A DNA stretch of 64,000 bases. Origin: Lophius americanus (taxonomy: Eukaryota; Chordata; Actinopteri; Lophiiformes; Lophiidae). Location: positions 3,731,501 through 3,795,500 of the forward strand of contig JBBDHG010000116.1 in assembly GCA_037951165.1 (NCBI GenBank), given 5' to 3'. Of this stretch, positions 1 through 12,120 are shown one piece after another (the first letter of the stretch is position 1; every line of letters starts with the position of its first letter). A model generated the notes under the pieces. The model ran no database searches. It saw only the letters and a program-made list of their open reading frames with translations, and was not told where the DNA came from. The position numbers were made by a program, and so were the translations under genes.

Positions 1-160
1 GTTCTTGGCTCTAGACCACCAAAGAGTTAGTGCTTGTCTGGCACCATTTTTGAGAGCCAGGAGCTGGTGCTTAGTCTGTCTAAAAGCTAAGAACTGGTGC
101 TAAATCAGGCTCTGGCTCCGAACCAACTCTGGAATCAGCTTTGTGGAAAATGGGTACACT
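1..160. repeat. GGTTC/GAACC-rich MITE-like repeat, cut by the window edge
   Basis: The sequence repeats variants of AGAACTGGTGCT, GAGCCAGGAGCTGG and GGCTCCGAACCAACTCT, resembling a common teleost MITE whose consensus is built from AGAACCGGTTCT-type words. It starts outside the window. Assignment to hAT is from memory of the family only. Confidence 0.45.
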
Positions 161-1144
161 GTGGTACACCTTAGTGTCCAGAGTTCTCCTGCATCTCTTG
201 AACCTCTGTGTGCTGTGCATGAATCCCAATCCCATCCACAAATGGACCTGCTCTTATGTGAATGAGCCCCCCTCCTCTCTATGATGACATTTGACGTCAC
301 ACGCCTCCACGTTCCTCATAACAGTGTTTTGCTGGGGGTCAGCTGCCGCCCCCACCCCAGTCATCCCTCGGGTGCCATCCAGGCACTAGTCTGTCCCAAT
401 TATGAGATTAAAGATCGACCTTCTAGAGAGAGAGTTTGCCTCTCAAATCAAAACTGTCCTTGAAAGTCTGCTGAGGGTACATTCTGATAATTGAATACTG
501 TAATAGACAGATGCATCACGTTTAACAGTCGATGGAAAAATCTTCCCTGAAGTTCTGTGATTGCTTGTGCTTCTGCAGATATGAACCGACAATCATTACG
601 GCAGCCTCAGCAGTACAAACCTCTACATCACCAAATTGGGTACGGATGAAAAGATGGCGGTGGCAGTGAAGGGAAAAAAAAAGTTATGGTTGAAGAGACA
701 GAGAGCAAAGACATAAGTTAAAAAACACAATCTAGGAGGAGTTTGGTGACACCATTTACGAGAAACTCTTGGAAACATCTGCTCACTTTTGGCATCTTCA
801 AAATGCTTCCTGTTCTGAACGGCATGTGGACAGCATAATCTTCTTCTGCTGCTGCAGAACGCAGATATTTTATTTCATGTGTAAATCATTAAATCCCTTT
901 TTAAATCAAAGGAACTGGCAGGATGGCATCTGACGAGGTGGTGGCCCGGCAAGCTGCTGCTGGCTGTTATAACCGGCTTGATTTCTGCCATCGTCGTCTG
1001 GTGGCTGTAATTTCCAATATGAGGCTCTGATTGGCTCTGGGACATTTTAAACATGATGTAATGTTTGTCCAAATAAATGTTCCGGGAAATAGATTCCATC
1101 TTAGTCCGCCATTTGTTTTGGTATTGATATAAAGATGCGATTAT
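161..1144. other. Intronic sequence without recognised features
   Basis: Mixed-composition single-copy-looking DNA. An open frame at 875-1357 on the minus strand runs through the adjacent SINE and is not a gene. No exon, RNA gene or clear repeat is visible. Confidence 0.5.
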
Positions 1145-1393
1145 GGCGGCTTTATCTCGATGGGTAGAGTGGTTATCTCTCAACCGGGAAACCAGGGTTT
1201 GAGCCCACCCCCTGACCCAACATGCTGTGGTTGTTCGAGTAAGACCCTGAAACCTCAGTTCCCGGGGCGCTTCACAGGCTCCGCCCACTGCTAACGGATG
1301 GGTTAATGACGACATAAATTTCACCACATTGTACTGTATGTATGTACTGTGTAACATGTGATAAACAAAATAATATTTTTATTAATAAGAATA
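1145..1393 (+). mobile_element. tRNA-derived SINE
   Basis: A tRNA-like head has an A box TATCTCGATGGG (about 1154-1165) and a B box GGGTTTGAGCCCA (about 1195-1207). A body follows with CCCGGGGCGCTTCACAGGCT and CCACTGCTAACGGATGGGTT, then TTTCACCACATTGTACTGTA, and an AT-rich ATAATATTTTTATTAATAA tail. This is the layout of a widespread teleost tRNA-SINE. The copy is diverged and looks inactive. Confidence 0.8.
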
Positions 1394-2330
1394 ATCTGGA
1401 GCTGTTCGCAGATTCTATCTTTAATATTGAAGCAAGAGCAAAGCTTTTTCTTCTTCTGATTATTTCCTACTATTTTTTTTCATACTCAATTGTCTTTTAG
1501 ATTTTGCAAACTGTAGACGAGGTTATGAGAGGACTAAATTTATTATATGCATGAAAACCATTCAGCACCATAGTATTCAAATCTAGAAGAATATGTAGTT
1601 TGCTTTAATCTAACGTTTGTGATTGACGGCTTCTACATAACTTCTGGGAGAGTTTGAGATTGAGCAAGAATCCTGCTTTAAGTTTAGATTGAGACGACCG
1701 TTGAGTCAAAATGAATCATCATTGCAGGGAAGTTAGTTTGACGTTGCTTATATCCAACCTCAAACCAACTTCATCGTGGTGGGAGAGACAGGGACCCATA
1801 AATCGACTTAGCATCATCATTGGAGCTACTGATGTCTTATATTGATACTAACTTCATTTTACATCATGTACCGAAGAATGTATTTACCCATAAGGACCCA
1901 GACCCACTTCTCCTTTAGGAAAGGTTTGAATAGAATATATCCAAGCTGCGACTCGGAGCGGATCAGAAATTCAACCCCCTGTTGCAGCAATATGCTGTAT
2001 GTTGCACTGGGCTTCTACGTCGTTTTTTTTATTCCCTTGTCTGAGAATAAATTGGCTCGATAAATTGGTCTTCCTTTTCTTCTTGCAAAATGCTAAATTG
2101 TAACTTTGCTGATGAGGTTTTCCACCATGAAAATACAACAATATTTGATGTTGTTTATGTTGCGGCCCCAGCCGCTAGCGCCCGTTCCCTCTGGTGTGTT
2201 TCTTCATCTATGTGTTATATTTCTCATGTTAATCAGAATATGTTGTCCCGTCTTTGCGACTGGCCGGTTTTTGCTCACACATATATTTCCATTAGTATAG
2301 TTTCATTAACAGATTTCTCCTGGCCATTCC
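1394..2330. other. Intronic sequence without recognised features
   Basis: AT-rich DNA with no convincing coding or repeat signal. The open frames here (1842-2063 and the first part of 2090-2515, plus strand) show no recognisable domain. Confidence 0.45.
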
Positions 2331-2635
2331 TGGATCTTGACGCACCTTCTCATGTAAGAGCTGCACAGACCCTTGTTCCATTCAAGACCCTGCTGAAGAC
2401 CCGTTTCTTCTCACTGGCTTTCAGTTCTGGTGGATCGAGATATCTTGGCTTTTATTTTGAAAGCACAGTTTATTCTATTTTGTTTTATTTGATGGTGTTT
2501 AATTTAATTATCTGAGCTCCTATTTATGGCTGATTTATGTTAACAGGGATTCTTTATTTTATGGATATTTGTACAGCACTGAACTGAGGTTGTTTTAAAT
2601 GTGCTGTAGAAATAAACTTTGACTTGACTTTGACA
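2331..2635 (+). mobile_element. L2/Rex1-like LINE 3' end
   Basis: In the plus frame, FKTLLKTRFFSLAFS (from about 2380) matches the recurrent C-terminal motif of fish LINE reverse-transcriptase polyproteins. An AT-rich 3' UTR follows with TTGTACAGCACTGAACTGAGG and GTGCTGTAGAAATAAACTTT, ending in TTGACTTGACTTTGACA, a typical tail of these retroposons. The copy is 5' truncated, as is usual for LINEs. The subfamily (L2 or Rex1) is not certain. Confidence 0.6.
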
Positions 2636-2689
2636 CAGGGGTGCTGTTTAATCTACTTTTGTTTACAGTTTAGATAGCGAGAATTTAAT

Positions 2690-3165
2690 TTCATATTCTT
2701 ATTTTTCTCCATGCAGCTTCCTCTTTTGGTTTTGTTATTTTCTTGGGTTTTAAACAGCACTTATTTGCCCTTTTACCCCCACTACTACACACTTCTTCTT
2801 TGTGTCATATCTGTTGAGTTATTTCTTGGTTTATTCTGTTTTGGTACTCTTGATTAATTTTTGACGGTTTATATTCATCGTTCCTTTTTCCTCGTGTTTC
2901 TCAGAGTTTTATCTCGGTGTTCCCTAGTTTGTTTACTCCTAGTGTTTGTTTAGTTTTCTCCATGTTTTCTCACCTGCCTTGCTCCATGTGGATTATTTGG
3001 TATTTTTGGATTGTTTTTTCTCCTGGACTGATTTCATGGTTTTGAACCTGGACTGATTATTTCGATAGTGCTGTTTGGATTTTAGACTAAATAATTAAAT
3101 CCCTCAACTGCATCTGCTCTGCCTCCATTGTGTCTGCAGGTGGGTCCAAGCTTTGCTCCAACGAC
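2690..3165 (+). mobile_element. Possible solo LTR of a Ty3/gypsy-type retrotransposon
   Basis: T-rich sequence full of short phrases such as TGGACTGATTTCATGG and TTGGATTTTAGACTAAATAA, followed by ATTAAATCCCTCAACTGCAT and CTCTGCCTCCATTGTGTCTGC. It resembles the 3' half of teleost gypsy LTRs, where the polyadenylation region precedes a CTGCATCTGCT run. I could not delimit both ends, find a target-site duplication or see a primer-binding site, so this is tentative. Confidence 0.35.
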
Positions 3166-6039
3166 AGGTACTGAGGATACGGTTCATTCGCTGTGTCACT
3201 GACATAAAACCTTTAGAGCTTCTGATGTTGCTTCCCTTTCCCCCTGTTGAGCATCATGACATTTAATGACAATTTGTTCAAGATATGTTACCAGAAGTGA
3301 TTAAAAGTAATACAAGAAATGTTATTGAAACATTAGGATTGTTGAATTTAAATGGATTACTTTTAGTCAGAAGAACAATCCAAAAACTTGAATTTAGAGA
3401 TTTAACGAGTTAAAGAAAATCAAGGGTTTAAACTGTATAAGGTACTTCCCTTACGTACGTGGGTTCCATGGTTTCCTTCGGGTTGATTTATATCCTGGTC
3501 GCTATTTGCAGCAGTCACCTATATGCAGAGTAGCCTTCGCTTTGATTTCAATATGTGGAACTACAAAAAGGTGGAAAAACGCCACAGGGTACTGCTTTGT
3601 GTGGAACGAGATTAATCCAGGCAGTCAGCCAGCACGTTAACTAAATGGATCCATGTTTACGGTTTGTATTATGGCAGAAATTAGCCAACTTGATTGGTTT
3701 TATGCTGGTAATTAAATTGAATTACAACCCTGATGTTCAAATCGGAGTCATGAATGATCTTAATTCATCACCTTTTTTTTTCCAGCTTCATTGTTTCCAC
3801 ACATAAAAAAGAAATTACCAATAGATGCCGAAAGAGAGGAGGGTAGAATATTCCATACAGATAAATAAGACTCTGCTTCCTCTATGGTGATGTCATCGCA
3901 ATAGCTGAGGCTGATGAGAAGAGATTAGAAGCAGGCATAAAGAGAAATAGACAGAGCCGAGGGGTGAAAGGAAGGTGAAAAAAAGATGAAGAGGTGAAGA
4001 GAAGAGGGCAAAAAAGGGGGAAGAGTGAATTGAAAATATCTGACGAATGCCATTTAATTAGAGCGATGTTCCATTATAAATCAACTCGGTCCAGATAGGA
4101 CTTGCATGAGAGTTGTATACATAATTAATAACAGCGACTGGAGCATCCTTTGCTTTCTGCTCACATGTGGGAATGGGCAGACTGGGAGAAAGGAGGAATC
4201 AAGAACACAAAGGAACCACTAAATGTTAAGAGTTATGGATTTGAATGCTGGTTTTCAATCTTTGAATGAAAATTAAAAAGATTCAAATCAAAGAGCAAAA
4301 TTCCGTTGCTGTGTATGGCAAATTCTGCTTCCTAAATAGTTCCCAGTCGCCTCATGAATAATCCAATAAAAGCCTCTGTTGAGTTGAAGCCATCTCGTAA
4401 AGCCTACCTTTTTTTCTTCTTCAGTGGTTTAATTATTTAAAAGAGGTCCCTGTTGTCCGTGTTCAGACAGTATCTGATAGATGATAATTGACCACTGTCA
4501 TGCTGCTATATTGGATGTATTAAATCAGGTTGCCTCTCTGCGTCAACGCTGAATGCATTAATGAGGAGATGTGCCATGTTGCGCTGCGATCAGTGCATTC
4601 GCACAGTGTTTTATTCATATTCTCTTGTTTGGATGTGAAGAATAGTAACAACAGGCGCATCCATGTCTGCACACAACACTATTATTCTCTATCTGTTTAA
4701 ATCCTGATTGCATTTTCCTGATGTCCTCTGACCTCATCCAGTCTGACCTGCGGTGAAAAGCCATACAAACATCCACATCAACACAAAACTGCTCCCTTTC
4801 ACACAGGCTTCATAACCTTCACAAATATAAAACCTGTCTCTCCATGTATTGTATAACTTGGTACGGAAGCACAGAGAAATAATCCGGCCGCAGTGTCTGC
4901 TTGCTGCTCGATAAGGAGATGTTCTTTTAATTGTGTAGCCACTACAGGGAGGTCAAGATGGAGATCAGTCACTGCAGAGTATTAAAAAATATCACTAGAA
5001 TTGATGAAGAGTTATTTTTTCAGCTTGCAGACAGCAAATATATATTAAATTTGAAGGAAGAATGGATCTCAGTATCATTTCAGGGCATCAGATCCGGGTG
5101 TATTCTCATTCTGCATATTTTGGTTCATTATCTGGATGTGATTTTACATCTTCAACTATATGCAAAAATAACCACCTCAGTGTGAAACAACTATAAGCAA
5201 CTGCCCAATGCAGCCCAATGAGACAGATGGGTCGGCGCATTTTTGAGGCGGGGGGTGACACTTGTGACTTTCAACATAGGACAAAAGTTTTCTCCCTTGG
5301 AGAAACCAAATATTTCCCTTAATCACATGGTGCAGTTTCATGTCAAGCACATGAGAGCGAGGCGTGGAGACCAGAAGGCGTTGCACTTATATTATTGGGT
5401 ACCTTTGCAATCATGAGTTACGGGGAGTTATAAAATGAATGGACTATCTGATGTATGTAAAAACCGGCGATGGCCTCACATAGAAAGTTTGCAATTACAA
5501 GCACAGTCAGTGACGCATTCCTCCACCATGGTCCAACTGTGTCTATGATTTCAATCAAACCTGAACATCGTAAAGACTGTGGGCCGTATGTGGCCAGAGC
5601 AATTGTTCTGACCGGCCTATGAGGTCAAAGACAAACCACATCATTTTAATTAAAAGGCTCAAACAAAATCTAATGAATTAAATTGGCTTGTATTTTGAAA
5701 AGCTTGTGTTGTCCGTGAATTTCCTGCTGTCACAGTTGATGGACATAAGTGATGCTTGAAGTCACAGAATCTTTGCTGAGGCAACTGAGACACTCCTACT
5801 GCCGGTACGAGTGGAGCTTTTCCATTAGTTCTCGTAACACGGTCAATGGAGGAATGCACACCTGCCACCAATGAACGCTAGATTGAGCATATAAAGCACA
5901 AGGTCGATGCCGAAAGGTGTTCAATGAATGATGAATTGTTGAGTGTTTCTTCACGGACGTCAATGGAAAAGCTTTGTGGTTATTTTGGCCTGAGACTACG
6001 AGCTAAGCCAGCGCTTCATGATGAAACAATGAGAAATGC
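3166..6039. other. Intronic sequence, mostly unfeatured
   Basis: Contains a purine-rich stretch (about 3930-4030) and one TAATTA-bearing block described separately. No exon was recognised. The open frame at 5659-5871 (minus) matches nothing I know. Confidence 0.45.
4030..4200. promoter_or_regulatory. Candidate conserved non-coding element
   Basis: Complex, non-repetitive sequence with two homeodomain-type TAATTA cores (in CATTTAATTAGAGCG and ACATAATTAATAACAG) between lower-complexity flanks. It could be an enhancer within the intron. This is inferred from composition alone. Confidence 0.2.
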
Positions 6040-6645
6040 TGATATTTATGAAAAGATGAGCGGATGACGACCATTGAGGATATCGCGGTAAATCTTGACT
6101 TTTTCACCGTGGCGCTGGATGAGCGTACGTGACAGCGCCCAGCTAAAGATCTTCATAAAAGAAATAACCAAAGACCTGCAATCAACGGAAGGGTCATCAA
6201 CCAGTAAGGATTTGTTTTCTGAGGTAAATACATGCGGGCAGAATTTGGGAACTACAGTAGGAAAAGTAAGTCAGAGTTACAACTGAAGGGTCTCCTAACT
6301 TAACCAGGAGAAATGTTCTCCTTTTGAACAGGATGCAGTGTAAAGCGACTGAGATGAACCCAGAACAGAGACCAATGTTTCTGCATTGTATTATACATCA
6401 ACAGCTGCTATGCAAGTCGCTAATGAAAATAAACCAAGTGATGGATGTCGTTATAAACGTTTGTAAACTTCATCAAAGCATGATCGTTAAATCTCAGGCA
6501 ATGTCTCGCGCTGTTGGAGGAGCATGAGACTGAACGAGCAGACCTGGGATACCACACAGCTGGTCCGGTGGCTCAGCTTCGACTTAACGCTCAACGAGTC
6601 TGATGGGCAAATAAAGCATCTAAAGAGGTTATGTGTATAGATTAA
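6040..6645 (+). pseudogene. Degenerate hAT transposase (GTF2IRD2/Charlie8-like)
   Basis: Fragments of the hAT transposase domain domesticated in GTF2IRD2 and ZBED/FAM200-type proteins can be read across several frames. In order they are DFFTVALDE (about 6090), RDSAQLKIFIKEITKDLQ (6125 on), a DLFSEVNTCGQ segment, EMNPEQRPMFLHCIIHQQLL (6350-6415), a VMDVVINVCKLH segment, and ALLEEHETERADLGYHT (about 6510-6560). A frameshift separates the first two blocks, a stop interrupts after SYN (6286), and stops follow near 6600. It is therefore a dead relic, about 200 residues of a protein usually around 600. Terminal inverted repeats were not identified. Confidence 0.82.
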
Positions 6646-8494
6646 TTAATGTATGCGATGACACAAGAAATGTAGTGCGTCTATCAATGAGAAGGACAGT
6701 TTTATTTTCATGAAGATCCAGATCCTGAATCCTGGACTCTCATCCATTAAGGTATTGAGAGTCTTCCCCAGATATCGACTAATTTGCTCTGTTCTAAAGA
6801 CTTCATGCCATAAAACCGTCCCTTGTGTTGTTGGTTCTAATGGTAGTGACGTCATAATGATAACAGTACAGTGAAAACAACGTGGTTCACTTCATTCATG
6901 TTTATCCATTGAAACGGAAGTCCGTCACCGAATTCACAATGCAATGACATCAAAGGCCCACCCGTCTAAAAGCCCTTCCATCATCATGTCTAGAGAGACG
7001 CAGCCACGTAGATGATCATTGGAGGAGCTGAGTATGTAAATTTAACAGTTCAATAGTGTGGTGGGAAAATTTCAATGTGAACCCAAGCCTAACTGGATCT
7101 AATGTATAAATGTATATGGGGTCTATCAGGTGTGAGAGCAGCCTTAACCCGGCAACAACCTCCATCCAACTAGTGCTTCTTTCACCACAAACGCTTGAAT
7201 ATTCTCTCTTGGAGGAGGAAGGAACTCCCCAGAGTATTGATGCCCTCTACACATTCTTTCATTTGCATTTCAAAGTAAATATTCATTTCCTGAAAATGTT
7301 GTACTGGAATATATCTGGAAGCCTAAGTGGATCGGTGCTCTTCTGTTGGCAGTTACCTGAGCGTCTGCAAAGCAGTCGAGCTCTGAATGACAGAAGTATC
7401 AAAACAATCACAACACGGCTTCCATAACCTGTAGGCAAAATTAACATTGAGAAGGACGCATATAGCAGTGTGCACAAAAAAACAATATAGGACAAGTTAT
7501 GGAAGGCATTAGAGAAATACAAACAGAGGTTAAGATGACCCGTTTGAAGCTACGCTCATGCAAGCCTGAATACGGATACAGGAATCAGTAATGCTGAGCT
7601 GTGGGATTTAACGCAGAGGGCTCCTTGACCCTCAGGGTGTAGGACTTGGTATCTGGTTCAATGAGGTTCTACATTAGCCTGCAGCTAACAAACCGAACGG
7701 TTTCCCAGTTGGAGAAAATGAAAAAAAATCCAGAGAGTGGGTGCGGACTGCATTTAAGCACAAAGAGGCATAAAAATTGATGCATATGGAGATGGAGAAA
7801 AGAAGGACGCCCTAAAGTACCACAGATAACCACAGAGGAATTTTTAAAACGGTTCGCAACAGGGATATTCACTGAGCATGACAGCTGTTTGGCTTGATAA
7901 AAATGACATATCTGCCAAAACAAATGGTTGTTTGAGAGCCGGATAAGACTTCAATAATGCATAAGCAACACAAATATTGACCATGCAGGGGGAGTTTAGA
8001 TCTATATTGAAGGATCGGGAAAATATTGTGACGGTCCATGCAAAATAATACAGTCGGTGAATGTAAATATACATGTATTTAAGTTTTTATATTTTATGAA
8101 TTATGTTTATGTAATTGTTCTCACATTTTAATCTTAATGAGGACCTTACAGCGTAAAGTAAAGCATAAATATGTAGTTGTATTATTTTCTTCAAACACAC
8201 ATTAGAGGATTTTATTCAGCGAGAACTCATGTGATCTCGAGTGTAACTAAACAAACTAATTGATAAAGCTGCCGTGACTACATTCCTACGTCACAATGAG
8301 AAAACAAAAAAAAACAGAAGAAGCTATTGTGGAAGATGGGGAAAGGGTTGAAAAGATGCGCTCATCACGTACCGTCTATCCTTCAGTGAAAACTGGAGCT
8401 GAGATTTGAAGTGACTGCAGGATGATAATAATCACTCTCTTATTCACAGCTTATACATACAGGACAACATAGTGCAATTAATTCTTTGTATTCT
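6646..8494. other. Intronic sequence without recognised features
   Basis: Single-copy-looking DNA. The longest open frame (7110-7427, plus, 105 residues) has no recognisable motif and no splice or start context supporting it. Confidence 0.45.
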
Positions 8495-8575
8495 ACCCAC
8501 CCCGAGGAGCAATGGGTGTCAAGGGAGTAAATGGAGGTTCGGGGTCTTGCCCAGTCGACCACAGGTAGGCTACAG
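8495..8575 (-). mobile_element. tRNA-SINE body fragment
   Basis: On the minus strand it reads GGGCAAGACCCCGAACC and later CCCATTGCTCCTCGGGGTGG, the body of the SINE whose fuller copy is at 38455-38632. The tRNA-like head is missing. Confidence 0.5.
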
Positions 8576-8589
8576 GGACTGGGGCATCC

Positions 8590-9480
8590 GGTAGCAGCCG
8601 ATAGGGTTTCAGAACATAATTCAAAGAAAGATTACATCAAAAACATTGTCAACAGTTCAACAGTCAAAAGATCAATAATTAAGAAGTTTAAAGACACTGG
8701 TGATGTTAAAAAATCTATCTTGAAGATGACGTGTCTGCAAACGTACACCATGTAGTGTGCGGAGGATGGTTTGACTGGCAAAACCACCGGGACTTTCGGT
8801 GGAACAAGGTCATAGGTCAGAGTTGATGAAAATAGTGCTTTTTGGCTACAAATATCAAAAATGGTTGTGTTGAAGCAAGAAAAAAAAGCCATAGAGAAAA
8901 GCACCTCCCATCCACCATGAAGTCTGGTGGTGGAGCTTTGACACTTTGGGTTCGGTTTTCTTCCAAAGGTTGTGGACATCTTGTTAAAATACACGGTTCC
9001 ATGGACTCAATCAAAATACCAGCAGGACAATGATCTGAAGCTCGCCTCAACATCAACCCAAGAATGGTTCAGTGATCACAGGATAAAGGTTCTGCTGAGG
9101 CCATCCCAGTGACCTGACCTAAACCCCTCAGAACATCTGTGGGAAGTGCTGCAGAGGAGGGTCCACAAGCATGGACCTGAAGGAGGTGTAGAGTTTCTGT
9201 GTGGAGGAATGCTCTCAGATCTTCTCCATGTGTTCTCAAACCTCATCAAACACTAGAGGAGGAGACTCAGGGCTGTTACAGAGGCAAAAGGGGGGTGCAC
9301 AAAATATTAAATGAAGGGTGTGCCAATAGTTGTGGCACTCATGATTTGGATATTTTTTTGTAACGTAATGTTTTCAATTGTGTTACTTGAGATAGAAGTT
9401 GGATTTTTGTGAATAATGTTTAACTAAAGGTCACAGGTATAAAAATAAAACTTTTTTTTTCTTTTTACCGCACAAACACA
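8590..9480 (+). mobile_element. Degenerate Tc1-like DNA transposon
   Basis: Transposase pieces appear in order across frames. They are a helix-turn-helix-like stretch SSTVKRSIIKKFKDTGDVKK (about 8655-8715), the GGGALTLWVRFSSKGCGHLV block (about 8930-8990), the TQEWFSDHRIKVL region (9060-9090), and SPVT/SDLNP-LIKE residues near the final acidic motif with EHLWEVLQRR (about 9130-9160). The 3' end GTGTGCCAATAGTTGTGGCA (about 9320) is typical of fish Tc1 elements. Stops and frameshifts throughout make it inactive. Confidence 0.8.
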
Positions 9481-11227
9481 ACATTTGGAGAAAATTGCTT
9501 CTAAAGTAACAGCATCTTTCTTTGTATGGACACATCATCATCAAGTTCATTGTAAGGTGATGTGGTTCTCATGACATCATCTCTTTGGCAAGTTTGATTG
9601 GCTGGAAAAATGTCCAATGATAAGAAGCATAAACACAGACAGAGAGTTCAAATCCCATTCCTTATAATTAGATAACTTAGCCATAAACGTAAGAGTAAAA
9701 CATCCGGTAATTATCGTACATTTAAAGCATTTTATCAAACATTTGTATGAAATGATCATACAACCATGTGTCCTATCTGGCTGGACTTCAGACCAGTTTT
9801 CTCCTCTCTAGATTGTCTGAAGCGGAGACTCGAGTGGATATTATCTGGAAATATGCATCCCTACTTTGCAGCAATTTCCGAATCCATGCGGGGGTTCCTT
9901 TTCCAAAAATGAACAAACATTAATTATACTCAAGTAAATTTTGTCCCCCTACTAGGCTGTGTAGCATTCATGAAGTCAGTTAGACACATGCTCTCATCAT
10001 CAATCTCCATTTCCCAGTAGTCACAAACACACACTGTACAGCTTATCCTCCACCTCCACCCTTCTCCTTTCATGTGGCGCTAATTAAGTAAGAGTGTTGC
10101 CGTTAATTAATTACTCACCCATGCTCAAGGCCCCCTGCTCATTTGGGCAAATTAACCACGTCCTCATTATTGGTGCTTTCTGAGGAGCGCCTTGGGTTCA
10201 GGCGGTGTGAATGGGTAGCATCTGCATGTGTGTAGTGTTGCAGGTACGTGCTTTAAAAAGAAGGGGGTTGCAGGATTAGTTACAGGAATGTAGTTAAAGT
10301 ATACAAAAAGGGAAAAGGGAGATTTTTTTTAAAGGTTTGATACCAAAACTAAGACTGCATGGTGCGATGTCACCATGGAAACACTTTTATTGTTCTACCC
10401 TGACATCCTTTCCCATGTGCTTGTGAAGTTACTGTGGCTAACCATTCACTCTCTATACCCTCCTCCTCCTCTCTCCTCACCAACACTCCTCCGTAGCACC
10501 ATCCAAACAGCTCTCCTCATCCAAAAATAAAGATCTGAGACAAAGCACAATGGGACCTCCTGTGTGGCTGGCATGGTGGCGGTGTTTTGGTGGAAGCTTT
10601 TGTTACATTCCCAAGCTGTGAATATTTTTTTCTTTCTGTCTAAAATTTGTGAAACAAATGTTTTATTGATGTATGTCATCATTTTCCAGCCCTACAGACA
10701 CATGTAATGAGCTTCAGCGCTGAAGGGTTTAGGCCAGAGCTCGGCAGTCAGATCTGCATCTCCTGAGCTCATCTTCAACTTTGAAGGGAAACGTAAACCG
10801 TCGGCTTCTGCTTGCCTTCATCTCAGACGCTTTTGCATCTATTTTTGGACAATGCCTGAGAACTGTTGTGCATAGCATTCATCTATTCATCTGTTTCTCT
10901 ACGGTGTGAACAAACTTAAAACATGCATCCTGGAAAATAGAAAATAGAAGAATATGTTAAACCCACAGTAACACGCTGATAACTGGTGCTGTTCAAGAAA
11001 ACTTCCCCATACATTTTGATGTTTGGTTGATATTCTTCATATAGCAACAATTACAACAGCCCAGTGCCCTAAATGCCCCACAACTAAAAGATTCACAACA
11101 CAATTTTTATGATATAAATTCATGTAGTTTCTGAATATATGTGTGATCTTGAGAACTTTTCTGCGACCACCAACAATCAATCTCGATACAAAATTGAATG
11201 TGTTGTAGGTGAGGTACACAGCCAAAT
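9481..11227. other. Intronic sequence, mostly unfeatured
   Basis: No exon or mobile element recognised. It contains the TAATTA cluster at 10070-10200 and a moderately GC-rich block around 10690-10860. Confidence 0.45.
10070..10200. promoter_or_regulatory. Candidate conserved non-coding element with TAATTA cluster
   Basis: GGCGCTAATTAAGTAAGAG and GCCGTTAATTAATTACTCAC place several TAATTA cores within about 40 bp, followed by CAAATTAACCACGTCC. Dense homeodomain-type sites in otherwise complex sequence are characteristic of developmental enhancers. Inferred, with no conservation data available. Confidence 0.25.
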
Positions 11228-11395
11228 AGTGGCAGTGCAATTTGTAGAGCTGTTGTCAACTAATCGGAAGGTTGGTGGTTCAATCCCTGGCCACTTCCAT
11301 GTCGAAGTGTCCTTGAGCCAAATACTGAAACTCAAGTTGCTCCCAATGGCTGTTCCATCGGTGTGAGTGGTTACCGCTCCGGATGTACACTGCTG
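11228..11395 (+). mobile_element. tRNA-derived SINE, diverged
   Basis: GTAGAGCTGTTGTCAACTAA and the B-box-like GGTTCAATCCCTGGCC (11278 on) form the tRNA-like head. The recurrent teleost SINE body follows: ATGTCGAAGTGTCCTTGAGC, ACTGAAACTCAAGTTGCTCC and ATGGCTGTTCCATCGGTGTG. Confidence 0.75.
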
Positions 11396-11899
11396 TCATC
11401 TGCTGTTGGTTTAATGGAGGTCCCCAGAGGTCAAAGGAATCTTTTAGATGCCAATTTTTGTCAATTAAGTTTACACTTAACAGTTGGGACTGAAAACACG
11501 ATAAGACTTTCTGCTTTCAAACAACAATGTTGTCAAAAGAATCCTCATTTGCTAACCAGCTCAGTGGTGGGCGGTGTAACTTTTCAAAATCAACGCCACT
11601 AAGGAAGATCAACCAGCAAATTAGGACTGACATCCTGGTTACACTGTCACTGTGTGATTTCGAGGCATTTTGAGGCGCAAAAAGAACAGGTTTAAACTGT
11701 ACTATTTATTCTACAGAGCCCCGACACTTGACCCAGCATGTGAGTTAGCACTTGGTGAGATTGGCCAGAAAAAAAACGCATTAGAATTGGCATTATTATT
11801 AGTTTTTCGCTAATATTCACTCCACTCACCTCACCATTCATCCCAATACGTCAAGCAATTTATGTATAATCGCCAGAGATGTTGCAAAAAGCACCATCA
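11396..11899. other. Intronic sequence without recognised features
   Basis: AT-rich DNA with no supported gene or repeat; the open frame at 11363-11602 has no known domain. Confidence 0.4.
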
Positions 11900-12120
11900 A
11901 GAAACATTAGTTATAAAAATCATATTAGTAATATTTGGTTTTGGATTTGGATTTGCACCAAAATTATTTTAATAAGAATTCAAGGGTCATGCCACATCCT
12001 TTGTCTTAGAAATCTGTGCAGTAGGTTTTGTGCAGTACTGCAAACAAATTATCCAAACAAACCAACCAGTGAATGGAAAGAGTTGAAAACATAACCTTCT
12101 TAATGGAGGTAATGATTCAC
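11900..12120 (+). repeat. Teleost dispersed retroposon 3' end
   Basis: GATTTGCACCAAAATTATTT, GGGTCATGCCACATCC, then GCAAACAAATTATCCAAACAAACCA-type sequence and GAAAACATAACCTTCTT followed by GGAGGTAATG. This matches a common fish retroposon tail in which AACAAACAAACC-like repeats precede TGAAAACATAACCTCC...GGAGGTAAT. A short inverted-orientation piece of the same end occurs at 28066-28090. Confidence 0.6.

Noticed and set aside
2090..2515. 141-residue frame as a host gene
   Set aside because: Its only recognisable part is the C-terminal motif of a fish LINE, followed by a retroposon tail.
8590..9480. Active Tc1 transposase
   Set aside because: Multiple stops and frameshifts, and no intact terminal inverted repeats seen.
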